Positions 8,655-17,116 of a stretch of DNA of 64,000 nucleotides are shown here, in pieces (positions within the stretch are counted from its first letter, which is position 1; every line of letters begins with the position of its first letter). The stretch is from Subtercola boreus (GTDB taxonomy: Bacteria; Actinomycetota; Actinomycetes; Actinomycetales; Microbacteriaceae), in assembly GCF_003399625.1 (NCBI RefSeq), contig NZ_NBXA01000003.1:124001-188000 (forward strand). The letters are read 5' to 3'. The position numbers and the translations under genes are program-made. The notes under the pieces are model-generated. The model was not told the origin of the DNA, searched no databases, and was given only the letters and a program-made list of their open reading frames with translations.

Positions 8655-9805
8655 GGTGCGACCCTTTCTCTCGTGGCGGCGCCCAGGGGCACGGCGGCGC
8701 CACGCGCCGCAGAGTCGAGCCGGTCGAGCACGGAGCCGAGCGGCTCGATCCCGATGACGAGGCTCCGGATGATCGCCGACGCTTCGCTCTGGAACGCGAT
8801 GGAGCCGTCGCCGCGCGGCCTCACCCAGGCCGATTCGATCGTGTCGATCGTGCCCGAGTAGAAGCCGTGGCTGCTCTCGTCGACGTGCGGATCCTGCCAT
8901 GCAGCACGGGAACTCGGCTGGCCCTCGTGCCCGGGGATGAAGTGCTGCTGGGCATCCGGCGACAGCAGCCAGGCCGCTTCGTCGAGGAGCTCGGGGGTGA
9001 TCTCTGCACGCGCGGTGATGGCCAGCCCGGTTCCGCCGATGGTCGAGCCGCGGCGCCCTCCGGGAGTGGCCCGGGGCGCATCCGTGAAGCGCAGCAGCGC
9101 GGAGCTGTAGTTCACGTAGCCGTAGACCAGGGGGATGTAGGCGATGTCGTCGGTGCCGGCCAGGCGTTCGAGCAGGGCGATCGGGCTCTGCCTGTCGCTG
9201 CCGGCGGGCAGGCGCGCCGCGATGCTGCGGAGGATCGAGAGCGCCTCGCGGGCCGTGTCGCGGGAGACGAAGGGCTCGCCCGGTACCAGCCGAGGCTCCT
9301 CCCCGAGAGCGACGCAGAGCGACGCGAAACTCAGGTAGGCGTGCGGGCCCGAGAGGGAGAGCGCGACGGGCGCTGTGCGGGAGAGCTCGACGACCTCGCC
9401 CCAGGTCTCGGGCAGAGCATGGTCCGCGAGCAGGTCGGTGCGGTGCGCGGCGACCTGGGTGGCGGCATCCAGAGGCAGAGCCCACTGGTGCCCGTCGAGA
9501 GTGTACGAACGGAAGGAGGGTCCGACCGCCGCGGCCGCCCAGCCCCGAAGCTGTGCCACGTCGAAGAGGGTGTCGAGCGGCTGCAGCGCATTCGTTCCGA
9601 GCGCCTCGCCGAGGTGCGGGTGATCGAGCACGAGCAGGTCGTACTGGCTCGCGAGGTCGGCGATCGGGTGGGATTCGAACCCTTCGAGGGGATGCACGTG
9701 CCAGTCGATCCCGAAATCCGAGCCCGGCGCGCGGCCGGCCTCGCGCGCCATCAGGGCGGCGGCGCCCCGGGGGTGATCCCAGGTGAGGCCGCGGTACCGG
9801 GTCAC
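8651..9805 (-). CDS. Solute-binding-protein-like protein without signal peptide
   Basis: A 384-aa protein resembling ABC-transporter substrate-binding proteins (TWDHPRG near the start, YDLLVLDHPHLG, WALPLDAATQVAAHR, AWLLSPDAQQHF). It begins directly with TRYRGLTWDHPRG, with no signal peptide, lipobox or transmembrane segment, and no permease or ATPase gene is nearby. It is therefore predicted to be cytoplasmic. It overlaps the CoA-transferase stop (GTGA) and the hydratase start (ATGA), so it is made with a CoA-dependent catabolic set. A role in holding or delivering substrate to these enzymes is speculation. Confidence 0.75.
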   Translation of the reverse strand: MTRYRGLTWDHPRGAAALMAREAGRAPGSDFGIDWHVHPLEGFESHPIADLASQYDLLVLDHPHLGEALGTNALQPLDTLFDVAQLRGWAAAAVGPSFRSYTLDGHQWALPLDAATQVAAHRTDLLADHALPETWGEVVELSRTAPVALSLSGPHAYLSFASLCVALGEEPRLVPGEPFVSRDTAREALSILRSIAARLPAGSDRQSPIALLERLAGTDDIAYIPLVYGYVNYSSALLRFTDAPRATPGGRRGSTIGGTGLAITARAEITPELLDEAAWLLSPDAQQHFIPGHEGQPSSRAAWQDPHVDESSHGFYSGTIDTIESAWVRPRGDGSIAFQSEASAIIRSLVIGIEPLGSVLDRLDSAARGAAVPLGAATRERVAP

Positions 9806-11043
9806 GTGGATACCCCGACCGGGGCGGACTCGTCGACCCGCACCGCACCCGAGGCGACCAACGCCGCGATCCGTTCGTCGTCGAGGCCGAGCGAGTGCAG
9901 GATCTCGGCCGTGTGCTCCCCCGTGAGCGGTGCCCCCCGGTCGATCCGGGCCGGAGTCTTTGCGAACTTGTAGGGGAAGCCGGGGGTCTTCACATGCCCC
10001 TCGGTGGGGTGTTCATACTCCACGAAGGTGCCGTTGTGCACGATCTGGGGGTCATCGACCAGCGCCTGGTAGTCGTAGACCGGGCCGGCCCAGATCGAGG
10101 TGGCGGCGAAGACGGCGAGCCAGTTCGCGCTCGTGTCGGTGACGAGCCGGGCCGCGGTCTTCTCGTAGAGCTCGTCGCGGTGCGTCCAGCCGTGCACCTC
10201 GCTCTGCATCTCGAGGAAGCTCGGTTCGCCGATGGCGCGCCCGAGTTCTGGCAGGTCGGGCATCGCGAGCGCGATGAAGCCGTCGCTCGTCTTGAACGCA
10301 CCGTAGGGCGCACGGATGTAGACATGCGCATGCGGCTGGCTGCTGCGTTGCTGGTCGACCTTGCCGACGGTGAACACCGACAGCTCCTGCATCTGCAGGG
10401 TCGTGATCGCATCGAGCATGTTGACCGTCACGAGCTGCCCTTCCCCGGTGCGCTCCCGGTGGAAGAGAGCTGCGAGAACGGCTTCGAAGGCGGTGGAGGC
10501 GGTGACGGCATCCACCAGGTACTGGCCCGCCGGGAGGGGCGCCTCGCCGTGCTGGCCGGCCGAGAGCATCGCACCGCTCATCGCCTGCAGCAGCAGGTCC
10601 TGCCCGGGGCGGTTGCGGTAGGGCCCATCTTCGCCGTAGCCCGACACCGACACGTAGATGAGCTTCGGGTTGAGTTCGCGGAGCGTCTCGTAGTCGATGC
10701 CGAGACGCTCGGCGACCCCGGGGCGGTAGTTCTGCAGGAACACGTCGCTCGTGGTGACGAGGGAACGGAGGATCTCGCGACCCTCCTCTGACTTCAGGTC
10801 GACCGCGATCGAGCGCTTGTTGCGGTTCAGGGACAGGAACGACACGTTGATGCGGTTGCCCGTAGCTCCTCCGGCCGCGGCGTGGCGCTGCCACTCCCCT
10901 GTCGTCGGCTCGACCTTGATGACATCTGCTCCGAGGTCTCCGAGGCGTTGGGCGGCGAACGGCCCCGCCATGGCGATGGAGCAGTCGAGCACGCGGATGC
11001 CGCCCAGGATGCCGGGCGGGCGCCCCTCGGTTGTCTCGGTCAT
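9802..11043 (-). CDS. CaiB/BaiF family III CoA-transferase
   Basis: A 413-aa family III CoA-transferase. GGIRVLDCSIAMAGPFAAQRLGDLGADVIKVE is the typical N-terminus, followed by LNRNKRSIAVDLK and the NRPGQDLLLQAMSG loop that normally carries the catalytic Asp. It moves CoA between carboxylic acids; donor and acceptor cannot be deduced. It is the first gene of the leftward operon reaching 3821. A LacI-type half-palindrome (11077-11094) lies 34 bp before the ATG. Its stop overlaps the next start. Confidence 0.9.
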   Translation of the reverse strand: MTETTEGRPPGILGGIRVLDCSIAMAGPFAAQRLGDLGADVIKVEPTTGEWQRHAAAGGATGNRINVSFLSLNRNKRSIAVDLKSEEGREILRSLVTTSDVFLQNYRPGVAERLGIDYETLRELNPKLIYVSVSGYGEDGPYRNRPGQDLLLQAMSGAMLSAGQHGEAPLPAGQYLVDAVTASTAFEAVLAALFHRERTGEGQLVTVNMLDAITTLQMQELSVFTVGKVDQQRSSQPHAHVYIRAPYGAFKTSDGFIALAMPDLPELGRAIGEPSFLEMQSEVHGWTHRDELYEKTAARLVTDTSANWLAVFAATSIWAGPVYDYQALVDDPQIVHNGTFVEYEHPTEGHVKTPGFPYKFAKTPARIDRGAPLTGEHTAEILHSLGLDDERIAALVASGAVRVDESAPVGVST

Positions 11044-11076
11044 GATTTCTTCCCTGGTCTCTTATCGCTGCGAGGT

Positions 11077-11094
11077 GATGGCAGCGCTAACATC
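11077..11094. promoter_or_regulatory. LacI-type operator before the CoA-transferase operon
   Basis: GATG-GC-AGCGCT-AA-CATC is an 18-bp palindrome broken at one symmetric dinucleotide. It shares ATGGCAGCGCT with the perfect palindrome at 13109-13130. Confidence 0.6.
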
Positions 11095-11145
11095 GAGTCT
11101 AACAACGGACAGTGGATACTCCGCCGGGCCCTCCCGGCGAGACGG

Positions 11146-12303
11146 TCAGTCGGGCTGGTCGCCGAGCGAACGGATGGCGGACCGGGCATCCTCGGTCTCC
11201 GGGGAGCCCAGCAGCACCCGGATGCTCGTGCGGTACTCCCTGGAATCGCCGTGCTCGAGCCAGATCATCGACCCGTCCGCCCGGGCGGCGGCGTCACCGC
11301 CCACATGATGGGTCGACGGCTCCAGGCCGACCGCGTACTGCCCGTCGCGGAGGTTCTGCCACTCGAAGAAGTGCGGCATGCCGGCGGCCTCCCACGCGAC
11401 CTCGATTCCGCGAGAACCGTCGGCAGCGATCAGCGCCACCCGGTGCCGGCCGTCGGCGCCCGCGACGAGTTCGTGTTCGAACACCTGCTCGACGAAGCCG
11501 CGCTGCGGCTCGGGCAGCGTGCGGTACGAGACCCCCTGCGAATCGACCGAGTCGGAGGCCCAGAGGTGCTTCGACACCGCGGCCACGAACTCGGTGCCTT
11601 GGTCGACGAACGGCCAGCCGATGTTCAGGTGATAGAGGAACATGTGCGGCGTCGGTTCGAACCCCAGGTTGTCGACGACGTCGTGCAGCCGGATCTCCCG
11701 GCCGTCGAAGTCGACCTCGATCGTGCGGGTCAACCGCAGGTGCTCACCGAACGCCGTGGCCTGCACGACCTCGCCCTTCAGCCGGAAGACCGGGCGGCCG
11801 TCGACCTCGATCTCGGCCGCTTCGAGCAGTCGGGCCGGAATCGCGGTGAGGCGCCCGTGGAGGCCGTGCGTGACCTCGCTCTTCGGCGGATAGTTGTAGC
11901 GGTCACCGTCGACCGTTCCCCCGAACAGAGTGTGGTCGAGGCCACCCGTGACGAGCAGACCGTCGAGGGCGCGGAGCCACGACAGCCCGCCCTCGTCGTT
12001 GTGCTCGTGGAGGCCCGGATGACGAAAACCGTTGCCCGAGCGCCAGCCGAACGGGGCGCCGGCCAGCCGGGCCGATCCCAGGTCGAACGCGCGGTCGACG
12101 AGCACCTCGAACTCGAGGCCCGCGCTCGTGCGCACCTCGAGCGCGCGCACGCCGCGTTCCACGCCGTTGTCGAGAACGACGGACCGGATGCCCGCCACCG
12201 CCGACGTGTCGCCGGTTCGACGCCGGAGCTCCCGCATCGAGAGCTTCTGGCCGAAGACCTCGACCTCGGGGCCGGGCTGCCGATCATCCATCGGGCCGCT
12301 CAT
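11146..12303 (-). CDS. DUF4432 family protein (aldose 1-epimerase-like fold)
   Basis: A protein of about 385 aa in the galactose-mutarotase-like superfamily. Recognisable parts are VLVDRAFDLGSARLAG, HGLHGRLTAIPARL, EPTPHMFLYHLNIGWP and the near-C-terminal GLEPSTHHVGG. DUF4432 proteins are linked to sugar metabolism but have no settled reaction; a mutarotase or isomerase step on an oxidised sugar is plausible. The ATG at 12303 overlaps the SDR stop as ATGA; a start 12 nt upstream is less likely. It forms a two-gene operon with the SDR. Confidence 0.8.
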   Translation of the reverse strand: MSGPMDDRQPGPEVEVFGQKLSMRELRRRTGDTSAVAGIRSVVLDNGVERGVRALEVRTSAGLEFEVLVDRAFDLGSARLAGAPFGWRSGNGFRHPGLHEHNDEGGLSWLRALDGLLVTGGLDHTLFGGTVDGDRYNYPPKSEVTHGLHGRLTAIPARLLEAAEIEVDGRPVFRLKGEVVQATAFGEHLRLTRTIEVDFDGREIRLHDVVDNLGFEPTPHMFLYHLNIGWPFVDQGTEFVAAVSKHLWASDSVDSQGVSYRTLPEPQRGFVEQVFEHELVAGADGRHRVALIAADGSRGIEVAWEAAGMPHFFEWQNLRDGQYAVGLEPSTHHVGGDAAARADGSMIWLEHGDSREYRTSIRVLLGSPETEDARSAIRSLGDQPD

Positions 12304-13052
12304 TCCATGATCCATCCGCCGTCGACGTTGATCGTCTGGCCGGTCACGAAGCTCGAACCGGGGCCGACCAGCCAGGCGACCACGTCGGCGAACTCCTCGG
12401 GCGTGCCGCGCCGCTTCAGCGACTGGTGCTCGAGCACGAAGTTCGTGTAGATCTCGGGGTCGTCATGGATCTCCTCGGCCTTCGTGGGAAAGGCTCCGGG
12501 CGAAACAGCGTTGACGCGCACCCCGGACTCGCCGAGTTCCCGGGCGAGGGCACGGGTGAGTGCCACGGCGGCACCCTTGGTCGACACGTAGCTGGCGAGC
12601 TTCGACCAGCCGCCGTGCCAGGTGATCGACCCGATGTTGACGATCGCACCGCTCTGCCGGGTGACCATGCGTCTCGCGACGGACTGCGCCATCGCGAAGT
12701 AGGCCCGCTGGTTCACGCTCACCACGTCGTCGTACTCTGAGATCGGGATCTCGAGGAAGGGCGTCGGCGGATAGATCGCGGCGTTGTTGACCAGGGCGCC
12801 GATGGGGCCGAGCTGCTGCTCGGTCAGGGCCACAGCGGCCTCGATCGCCTCCGCGTCACGCAGGTCGACCTCGAGCAGGGAGTGCGGCGCGCCGGCTGTC
12901 GCCAGAAGCGCGACCGTCTCGTCGAGCTCGGCGCTCGGCCGCCCGAGGGCCGCCACGGCGAAACCGTCGGCGGCCAGCCGGAGGGCGGCCGCGCGCCCCA
13001 GGGAACCGCCGGCTCCGGTGATGAGGGCGACTGTTCGGGGAGGGGTCGTCAT
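12300..13052 (-). CDS. SDR family oxidoreductase, probable sugar dehydrogenase
   Basis: A 250-aa classical SDR. The cofactor loop is TGAGGSLG, then NNAAIYPPT, the Ser of IGSITWHGGW and YVSTKGA supply the catalytic set, with NVDGGW at the C-terminus. The ATG at 13052 is used because the 25 residues before it are Pro/Leu-rich and do not resemble an SDR start. Co-transcribed with the DUF4432 gene, it is a candidate for oxidising a sugar to its lactone or ketone at the head of the inferred pathway. The 22-bp palindrome upstream suggests LacI-type control. Confidence 0.87.
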   Translation of the reverse strand: MTTPPRTVALITGAGGSLGRAAALRLAADGFAVAALGRPSAELDETVALLATAGAPHSLLEVDLRDAEAIEAAVALTEQQLGPIGALVNNAAIYPPTPFLEIPISEYDDVVSVNQRAYFAMAQSVARRMVTRQSGAIVNIGSITWHGGWSKLASYVSTKGAAVALTRALARELGESGVRVNAVSPGAFPTKAEEIHDDPEIYTNFVLEHQSLKRRGTPEEFADVVAWLVGPGSSFVTGQTINVDGGWIME

Positions 13053-13108
13053 GCTCAGATACCGTATCTCTTCAGGGTCCACTGCAGGTGTCGGAATGCG
13101 TGGCAGCG

Positions 13109-13130
13109 GTAATGGCAGCGCTGCCATTAC
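13109..13130. promoter_or_regulatory. Perfect 22-bp LacI-type operator
   Basis: A perfect palindrome with half-site GTAATGGCAGC and a central CG, as in LacI-family operators. It lies 57 bp before the SDR start, and a further half-site TGGCAGCG begins at 13101. The central ATGGCAGCGCT recurs at 11077-11094. Confidence 0.75.
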
Positions 13131-13176
13131 TGACTATACACATCATCCGGACAGACGCAGCCCCCTGGGTACGGCA

Positions 13177-13215
13177 GACGGCAGGCGGTCACGCACCGGT
13201 TGACCGCCTGCCGTC
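13177..13215 (-). terminator. Hairpin terminator after the flavin reductase gene
   Basis: Perfect 15-bp arms (GACGGCAGGCGGTCA and its complement) with a 9-nt loop lie 5 bp beyond the stop of the leftward flavin reductase gene. There is no T-run. Probable terminator of the two-gene reductase operon. Confidence 0.65.
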
Positions 13216-13220
13216 CCGGC

Positions 13221-13760
13221 TCAGCTGGCGGCGGCCTCGACCTCGCGGAGGTGGCGGTACTGGCCCTTGAAGTAGAGCAGGGGCTGGCGGGTGTGCCAGT
13301 CGACGGAGCTCATCTCGTTGACCTTGCCGATGACGATGTAGTGGTCGCCGGCTTCGTATTCGGCCCAGATGTCGCAGTCGAGCCACATCAGGGTGTCCGC
13401 GATGACCGGGTTGTGGTTCGCGGTCGCCGACCAGTCGATTCCGGCCCACTTGTCGGTGCCCTTCCGGGCGAACTGGTTCGAGATCTCATGCTGCTCATGG
13501 GAGAGCACGTTGACGCTGAACCTGCCGGTCTCCCGGATGCGCGGGTAGGTGGTCGAGTTCAGCATGACGCTGAACGAGACCAGGGGCGGTTCGGTCGACA
13601 CCGAGTAGAACGACTGGCAGGTGAACCCGACCGGTTCGTCTCCCTCGAGTCCGCCGATGATCGTGATGCCCGAGGCGTAGTGCCCAAGCGTGTTGCGGAA
13701 CGCGCGCGGATCGATCGCGTCGACCGCGTCTCCCGTGACGGTCTTCAGTACTGATTCCAT
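13221..13760 (-). CDS. Flavin reductase family protein (FMN-binding split barrel)
   Basis: A 179-aa flavin reductase-like protein. FRNTLGHYASGITIIGG, GFTCQSFYSVSTEPPLVSFSV and RFSVNVLSHEQHEISNQFA are characteristic of the small components of two-component flavin monooxygenases (HpaC/NtaB type). It would supply reduced FMN or FAD to an oxygenase, but no oxygenase gene is nearby. AAGGAG precedes the ATG. It follows an FMN reductase gene by 35 bp and is followed by a hairpin. Confidence 0.88.
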   Translation of the reverse strand: MESVLKTVTGDAVDAIDPRAFRNTLGHYASGITIIGGLEGDEPVGFTCQSFYSVSTEPPLVSFSVMLNSTTYPRIRETGRFSVNVLSHEQHEISNQFARKGTDKWAGIDWSATANHNPVIADTLMWLDCDIWAEYEAGDHYIVIGKVNEMSSVDWHTRQPLLYFKGQYRHLREVEAAAS

Positions 13761-13795
13761 GGTGCTGTCTCCTTAGGGTGATGTGAGCCAACAGG

Positions 13796-14338
13796 TCAGA
13801 CGAATGAGTGGATGCCGCCGCGCACGTGCGCGGCGACGTTCGCGAGGCGCCCGAGGTTCGCGGCGTACTCCTCGGCGGCCGTCGTGACGATCTCGTCGAG
13901 ATGGTCCATCTGGCCGGCCACGAAGTAGAAGCCCCGACCCGGAACACTTGCGCCGAGCTCGACGAGCAGCGGTGCGAGGTTCACGGTCGGCCCCATCGAG
14001 TGCGACAGGTCGGCCCCGGTGAGAACCGGGATCGCTGTCACCCCCGCGAGAGCGTTCGCCGGGTAGCGGTCGAGGAACGCCTTCAGCAGCCCGGTGTACG
14101 TCGCCTTGTACGTCGGCGACGCGAACACCGCGATGTCGCTGGCGGCGACACGGGCGTTCAGCGCGGCCATCCTCTCGCTCGGCCACGCGAAGATCTCCTG
14201 GGCGTGGTCGGCCAGGTCGATCACCTCGACGTCGTACGAACCCTTCTCGAGAAGCTTCTCGACAAGGGTCTCGGCGACCTTCAGGGTGCGCGACTTCGGC
14301 TTCGGGTTGCCGACGACGATGGAAACTCTGAGCGGCAT
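13796..14338 (-). CDS. NADPH-dependent FMN reductase
   Basis: A 180-aa flavodoxin-fold reductase of the SsuE/MsuE group. It has an N-terminal phosphate loop (VVGNPKPKSRT), ASPTYKATYTGLLKAFLDRYP, and an NLAPLLVELGA segment. It reduces free FMN with NADPH; such enzymes feed sulfonate or other two-component monooxygenases. It is the first gene of an operon with the flavin reductase. An imperfect palindrome at 14471-14501 lies upstream. The partner monooxygenase must be elsewhere in the genome. Confidence 0.87.
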   Translation of the reverse strand: MPLRVSIVVGNPKPKSRTLKVAETLVEKLLEKGSYDVEVIDLADHAQEIFAWPSERMAALNARVAASDIAVFASPTYKATYTGLLKAFLDRYPANALAGVTAIPVLTGADLSHSMGPTVNLAPLLVELGASVPGRGFYFVAGQMDHLDEIVTTAAEEYAANLGRLANVAAHVRGGIHSFV

Positions 14339-14470
14339 GATCTCTCATCTGTCTGGTGCTGGCAGGAAATGAGACGGTCGGAGAATTCGAGCACAGCCGC
14401 GGAGCGATCCCGGGAGCCGTGCGCGTCGACACCGACGTGTCCCACACACCACCGAGATCTTGTGGCCCGG

Positions 14471-14501
14471 TGGAACTGCAACGGCTTACGCTGCAATTCC
14501 A
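14471..14501. promoter_or_regulatory. Imperfect palindrome upstream of the reductase operon
   Basis: TGGAACTGCAAC and GCTGCAATTCCA are related inverted half-sites separated by GGCTTAC. They lie about 130 bp before the FMN reductase start in an unusually A/T-rich patch. Possible operator; the regulator is unknown. Confidence 0.4.
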
Positions 14502-14514
14502 TTATCACTCTCGT

Positions 14515-14691
14515 TTATTTCAGGCGTATTGCGCCGTCGGAGTCGGGTTCGGCAATCGTCACCCGGCGGTGTCCCGCCTGGATGCTCTCGCCGTGGCCGG
14601 CGCAGATCGGCACCGCTCGCCGTTCGTCACCCTGGCCGAGCCAGAGCGTGGTGTTCCCCGGTCGCGGGCATCCGGAGACCGCACAAAGCAC
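14515..14691 (-). CDS. Small Cys/His protein, C-x4-C-x21-C-x2-H
   Basis: A 58-aa protein if the GTG at 14691 (GGGGA upstream) is used; the frame is open to a GTG at 14814, but the extra N-terminus is Arg-rich and unconvincing. It contains CAVSGC and, 21 residues later, CAGH, a likely zinc-knuckle. The same spacing occurs in the small protein at 30805-30999. It is divergent from the bcsB-like gene. Function unknown; possibly a small regulator or metal-binding partner of the polysaccharide loci. Confidence 0.45.
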   Translation of the reverse strand: MLCAVSGCPRPGNTTLWLGQGDERRAVPICAGHGESIQAGHRRVTIAEPDSDGAIRLK

Positions 14692-14957
14692 CGGAGCCGC
14701 ATCCCCGGTTCGTGTCAGGCGCCGACGACGCCCGCCACACCACGAGAGAAGACGGGCAAAGATGACGGATCTCCCCAATCTTGAGCAGTTCCCACTGGCC
14801 CCAGAAGGAGGCACGCCGCCTGTTTATTATGCCTTAGGATTCGTTTTGGGGGATCAATTGATTGAGACCTCATGCCAGTTCGGCACAATCCCCTCATCTG
14901 TGCAATCTCCACCGTCAACCCGGCGCAACGTCTGTGCCCGTCTTCCAAGGTTGGTCC
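14692..14957. promoter_or_regulatory. Intergenic region upstream of the bcsB-like gene
   Basis: A 266-bp divergent gap. The patch at about 14820-14870 is A/T-rich for this genome and contains the palindrome ATCAATTGAT (14853-14862). It probably holds the promoters of the small Cys/His gene and of the bcsB-like operon. No riboswitch could be recognised. Confidence 0.35.
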
Positions 14958-17105
14958 ATGAGCGCCTGGTCCCGTCGAACCGTCTGTGCCGCCGTCGCAC
15001 TGCTGGCCACCCCCGCACTCCTCCTGGCCGCACCCCTTGCGGCGACAGCGGAGACAGGGGCGAGCGCGACCGCTGCGTCACGGACCCTGGCGGCCGGGCA
15101 GGTGATCGACGCCCCCGGCACCCTCTCCTTCGCGGCAGTCGATTCCATCCCCGACGACTCGGTTCCCGTCTTCGTCACCGTGGATGTACCCGACGGGCTC
15201 TCCCCGACCGCCGCGACGGCGACCCTGACCCCCGTGGACTCCGACCCGACCGGCACGTCGGGCACGGTGCGGGTGACGGTGAAGGGGGAGCTCCGCCAGA
15301 GCGTCGACGCATCGCAGCCGGCAGCCCTCGACATCCCACTCTCGACCTCCGATGTCGTCGACGGCCGCCTCGCCATCGGCTTCACCTATGCTCCGGCCGG
15401 CGCGCTCTCCGGTGCTGCGGCCGTCGCCGTCTGCACTCCCCCGGCGACCGCGAGCGTGAGCCTCAGCGCGGGAACCGTCCAGGTGACGGGTGACGCCACT
15501 GCTCCCACGACGGTGGCCGACTTCTTCTCCCCGGCCCTGAACGCGATCTCGGTGACCCTGCCGGACGACCCGTCGAGCGCCCTTCGCGCAGCGGGACTCG
15601 CCGCAATCGGTTCGCTCGCGAAGACCTACCCCTCGCCGGTGGCCCTCAGCCTCAGCACTGCCTCCGACGCCACCTCCGCCGTGAGCGTCGAGCCCACCCG
15701 GGGACGGATCGTCACCTTCGCCAGCACGGGCGACACCTCGGCAGACGCTTCGCAGCCCGTCGAGACGGCCCTCTCCACGTCGGCCGCCGGGGTACCCCAG
15801 CTCACGATCACCGGCCCGGAGAGCGGGCTCGCCGCCGCCGGTGCCGCCCTCGGCAGCGCCTACCTCCCACTCGCGTCTGCCGGCACGACCTCTGGGCTGT
15901 CACAATCAGGTTCCAGCACGGCGGGTTCCCTCGTGGCCGGTCTCGAGCACACCTTCACCGATCTCGGAGCGGGAAACCAGATCGCCCTGTCGGTTCCGGC
16001 AGAGACGGCGTCTGTGGTCAACGTGAGCCAGTCCGCCTTCGGTGGCCCGGTGGGCGATGCCACCGTCCACATCGTCGGCACGCACTCTGCGATCCCCGAT
16101 TCCGTCGTCGCGACCATGAACGTGTACTGGAACGACTTCCTCATCGGGTCGGCGGTGCTGGGGAACACTCCCGCGTTCGACGTGAGCCTCCCCGTGGCTT
16201 CGACCCGGCTCACCGCCGCGAACGCCCTGAAGGTGACGCTGAACGCACAGCGGGCCAGCGGCGAGTGCCTTCCGCCCGAGACCTCGATTCCGATCGAGCT
16301 CTTCGTCGACAACCGGGCATCGACCGTCACAGGAACGCGCGGCCAGTCCCTCGACGCCGGCTTCCAGCGCTTCCCGCAGGCGCTCGGCCAGAGCATCCCC
16401 GTGGCGTTCGGCACGGGTCTGGATGCCGCATCCGCGGTGTCTGCGGCGGGCGACATCGTCGCATCGCTCCAGCGGAACTCCACCGTGCAACTCGGGGTCA
16501 CCGTGATGTCGGCGGCGGACTTCGTCTCCTCCACCGAGTCGGGCCTGATCGTCGGGGCCACCTCCGAAGACTCGAACACGCTGAAGGCCCCGCTCCGGCT
16601 CGACTCCTTCAAGGCGATCGACTCGAAGACCCTCACCTTCGGCGTGGGCACCAACACCCCCTACGCCGCACTCGAGGGTTTCGAGACGAAGGGTCGCAAC
16701 ATCCTGATGCTCGGCGGCTGGGCCCCCGACGGGTCGGCCTCCGATGCCACCGCCTCCCTGCAGCGCCGGGCGGCCGACCATGCGCTGACCGGCACCGGTG
16801 CGTGGTTCGGCCTCTCCGGGGACGTCGTCGTGGCCGGTCCCGGAGAGGACGAACCCGTCGCGCTCTCGAGCAACGCAATCGTGCCGCAGACTGCTGTGAC
16901 CTCCGACTACAACTCCTACGCCCTCTGGGGCGGCATCGTTCTGGTGATCCTGATCCTCGCAGGGGTGATCGGTGAGATCGGTCGGCGCCAGCGCCGCCGG
17001 AAGCTCGCCAAGTACGTGGACGCACAGCTCGCCGCCGACTCCGACCGGGTCGCCGCCCAGCAGGGCGAGGCGGACCCGTCCGGCCGCACGAAGCCGCTGG
17101 ACTGA
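14958..17105 (+). CDS. BcsB-like secreted, membrane-anchored polysaccharide-synthesis protein
   Basis: A 715-aa protein with a signal peptide (about residues 1-31), a long beta-rich extracellular body and one C-terminal membrane helix (about 655-671), followed by an Arg/Lys-rich cytoplasmic tail. The layout and segments such as NVYWNDFLIGSAVL match the BcsB family, which contacts the nascent glycan and a membrane synthase. The ATG at 14958 directly precedes a normal signal peptide; an in-frame start at 14862 would add an unlikely leader. It is followed by a GT-C glycosyltransferase (11-bp gap) and an MshEN-GT2 synthase, which play the partner roles. The polymer is unknown and need not be cellulose. 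Confidence 0.75.
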   Translation: MSAWSRRTVCAAVALLATPALLLAAPLAATAETGASATAASRTLAAGQVIDAPGTLSFAAVDSIPDDSVPVFVTVDVPDGLSPTAATATLTPVDSDPTGTSGTVRVTVKGELRQSVDASQPAALDIPLSTSDVVDGRLAIGFTYAPAGALSGAAAVAVCTPPATASVSLSAGTVQVTGDATAPTTVADFFSPALNAISVTLPDDPSSALRAAGLAAIGSLAKTYPSPVALSLSTASDATSAVSVEPTRGRIVTFASTGDTSADASQPVETALSTSAAGVPQLTITGPESGLAAAGAALGSAYLPLASAGTTSGLSQSGSSTAGSLVAGLEHTFTDLGAGNQIALSVPAETASVVNVSQSAFGGPVGDATVHIVGTHSAIPDSVVATMNVYWNDFLIGSAVLGNTPAFDVSLPVASTRLTAANALKVTLNAQRASGECLPPETSIPIELFVDNRASTVTGTRGQSLDAGFQRFPQALGQSIPVAFGTGLDAASAVSAAGDIVASLQRNSTVQLGVTVMSAADFVSSTESGLIVGATSEDSNTLKAPLRLDSFKAIDSKTLTFGVGTNTPYAALEGFETKGRNILMLGGWAPDGSASDATASLQRRAADHALTGTGAWFGLSGDVVVAGPGEDEPVALSSNAIVPQTAVTSDYNSYALWGGIVLVILILAGVIGEIGRRQRRRKLAKYVDAQLAADSDRVAAQQGEADPSGRTKPLD

Positions 17106-17116
17106 GCGGGGCCGGC

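Noticed and set aside
8655-9848. N-terminal extension of the enoyl-CoA hydratase frame
   Set aside because: It overlaps the whole solute-binding-like gene out of frame. The ATG at 8654 gives a normal-length crotonase.
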